DNA of 64,000 nt from an uncultured Vicinamibacterales bacterium (lineage in GTDB: Bacteria; Acidobacteriota; Vicinamibacteria; Vicinamibacterales; UBA8438): the NCBI GenBank assembly GCA_958295905.1, contig OY282382.1:3620001-3684000 (forward strand). The letters are read 5' to 3'. Shown here in pieces: positions 63,611-64,000 of the stretch. Numbering within the stretch: the first letter of the stretch is position 1; each line of letters begins with the position of its first letter. A program made the position numbers and the translations under genes. The notes under the pieces are model-generated. The model saw only the letters and a program-made list of their open reading frames with translations, searched no databases and was not told where the DNA came from.

Positions 63611-64000
63611 ATGGAGCAGACATTCGCGATTATCAAGCCGGACGCGGTCTCGTCCGGTCATACCGGGGCGATCCTCCAGCGCATCGAGGAGGCCGGCTTT
63701 CGGGTGGCGGCGATGCGCATGGTGCGCATGACCAAGGCGGAAGCAGAGGGCTTCTATGCCGTGCATCGGGCGCGTCCATTCTTCGACAGCCTGACGACCT
63801 TCATGTCGTCGGGACCGGCGGTGGTGCTCGCCCTGGAAGCCGCGGACGCGATCGCGCGCTGGCGGACGTTGATGGGGGCGACGGACCCGGGACAGGCGGG
63901 GGAGGGGACCCTGCGGCGTCGATTCGGGAGCTCGATCGAGCGCAACGCGACGCACGGTTCCGACGCCCCGGAGACCGCCGCGTTCGAGCTCGGGTACTTC
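63611..64000 (+). CDS. ndk: Nucleoside diphosphate kinase (3' end beyond window)
   Basis: 130 residues from ATG 63611, open to the window edge. Motifs: MEQTFAIIKPDAVSSGHTGA, ILQRIEEAGFRVAAMRM, FYAVHRARPFFDSLTTFMSS, GPAVVLALEAADAIARWRTL, GATDPGQAGEGTLRRRFGSS and NATHGSDAPETAAFELGYF with the phosphorylated His. Normal length is about 140 residues, so about ten are missing. Ndk balances NTPs, a natural partner of GDP/ADP-linked SucCD. Confidence 0.96.
   Translation, partial: MEQTFAIIKPDAVSSGHTGAILQRIEEAGFRVAAMRMVRMTKAEAEGFYAVHRARPFFDSLTTFMSSGPAVVLALEAADAIARWRTLMGATDPGQAGEGTLRRRFGSSIERNATHGSDAPETAAFELGYF

Overview
This is a high-GC, Gram-negative chromosomal window. It carries TonB-dependent receptors, KDO/LPS genes and LapB. 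The mix of a receptor with an N-terminal carboxypeptidase-regulatory-like domain, several secreted PQQ-type beta-propellers, Tat-exported hydrolases, and repeated copies of a secreted family with the motifs 'PDLQGIW', 'RWEGDTLVVET' and 'YACHEGN' suggests Acidobacteriota, probably a Vicinamibacteria-like lineage. That placement is inferred from gene content only; no rRNA or tRNA gene was seen.

Layout. 0-2.3 kb: 3'-truncated TonB receptor (-). 2.5-5.3 kb: a short CopG-like remnant, a NERD-UvrD-type helicase and a broken methyltransferase-like gene. 5.4-24.1 kb: an accessory catabolic and envelope block with secreted-family copies 1-4, a lactonase-like propeller, an acyl-CoA ligase, an NHL protein, an exported HpcH/HpaI-type aldolase, quinoprotein-like propellers, an AbrB-type protein, an Rpn nuclease pseudogene and a full TonB receptor. 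24.5-27.2 kb: a compositionally distinct island with a frameshifted phage-type adenine methyltransferase, unknown small proteins and a DUF433/PIN-like toxin-antitoxin pair. 27.2-43.6 kb: an ankyrin protein, two Uma2-like nucleases, a PhoD-like enzyme, an epoxide-hydrolase-like enzyme, secreted-family copy 5, a TolB-like propeller, a cytoplasmic HpaI aldolase and a large PQQ dehydrogenase, separated by repeat-rich gaps. 44.1-47.3 kb: a LolD/MacB-type ABC exporter (-). 47.6-54.1 kb: kdsB-pyrG-kdsA-kdsD-lapB-coaE (-). 54.5-55.1 kb: a GspC/PilP-like protein. 55.4-57.0 kb: serA (-). 57.3-64 kb: mdh-sucC-sucD-korA-korB-ndk (+), a central-carbon operon; ndk runs off the window.

The most unusual property is in the spaces between genes. 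About twenty short local duplications copy the end or start of the adjoining gene, and many have an offset of 66-77 bp (72 bp several times). A hairpin/terminal-inverted-repeat element family is also scattered through the window. In two copies (sucC and pyrG) the stop codon of the gene is the TAG of the hairpin loop. Several genes without a Shine-Dalgarno have a TANNNT box 5-6 nt before the start codon, which suggests leaderless transcripts.
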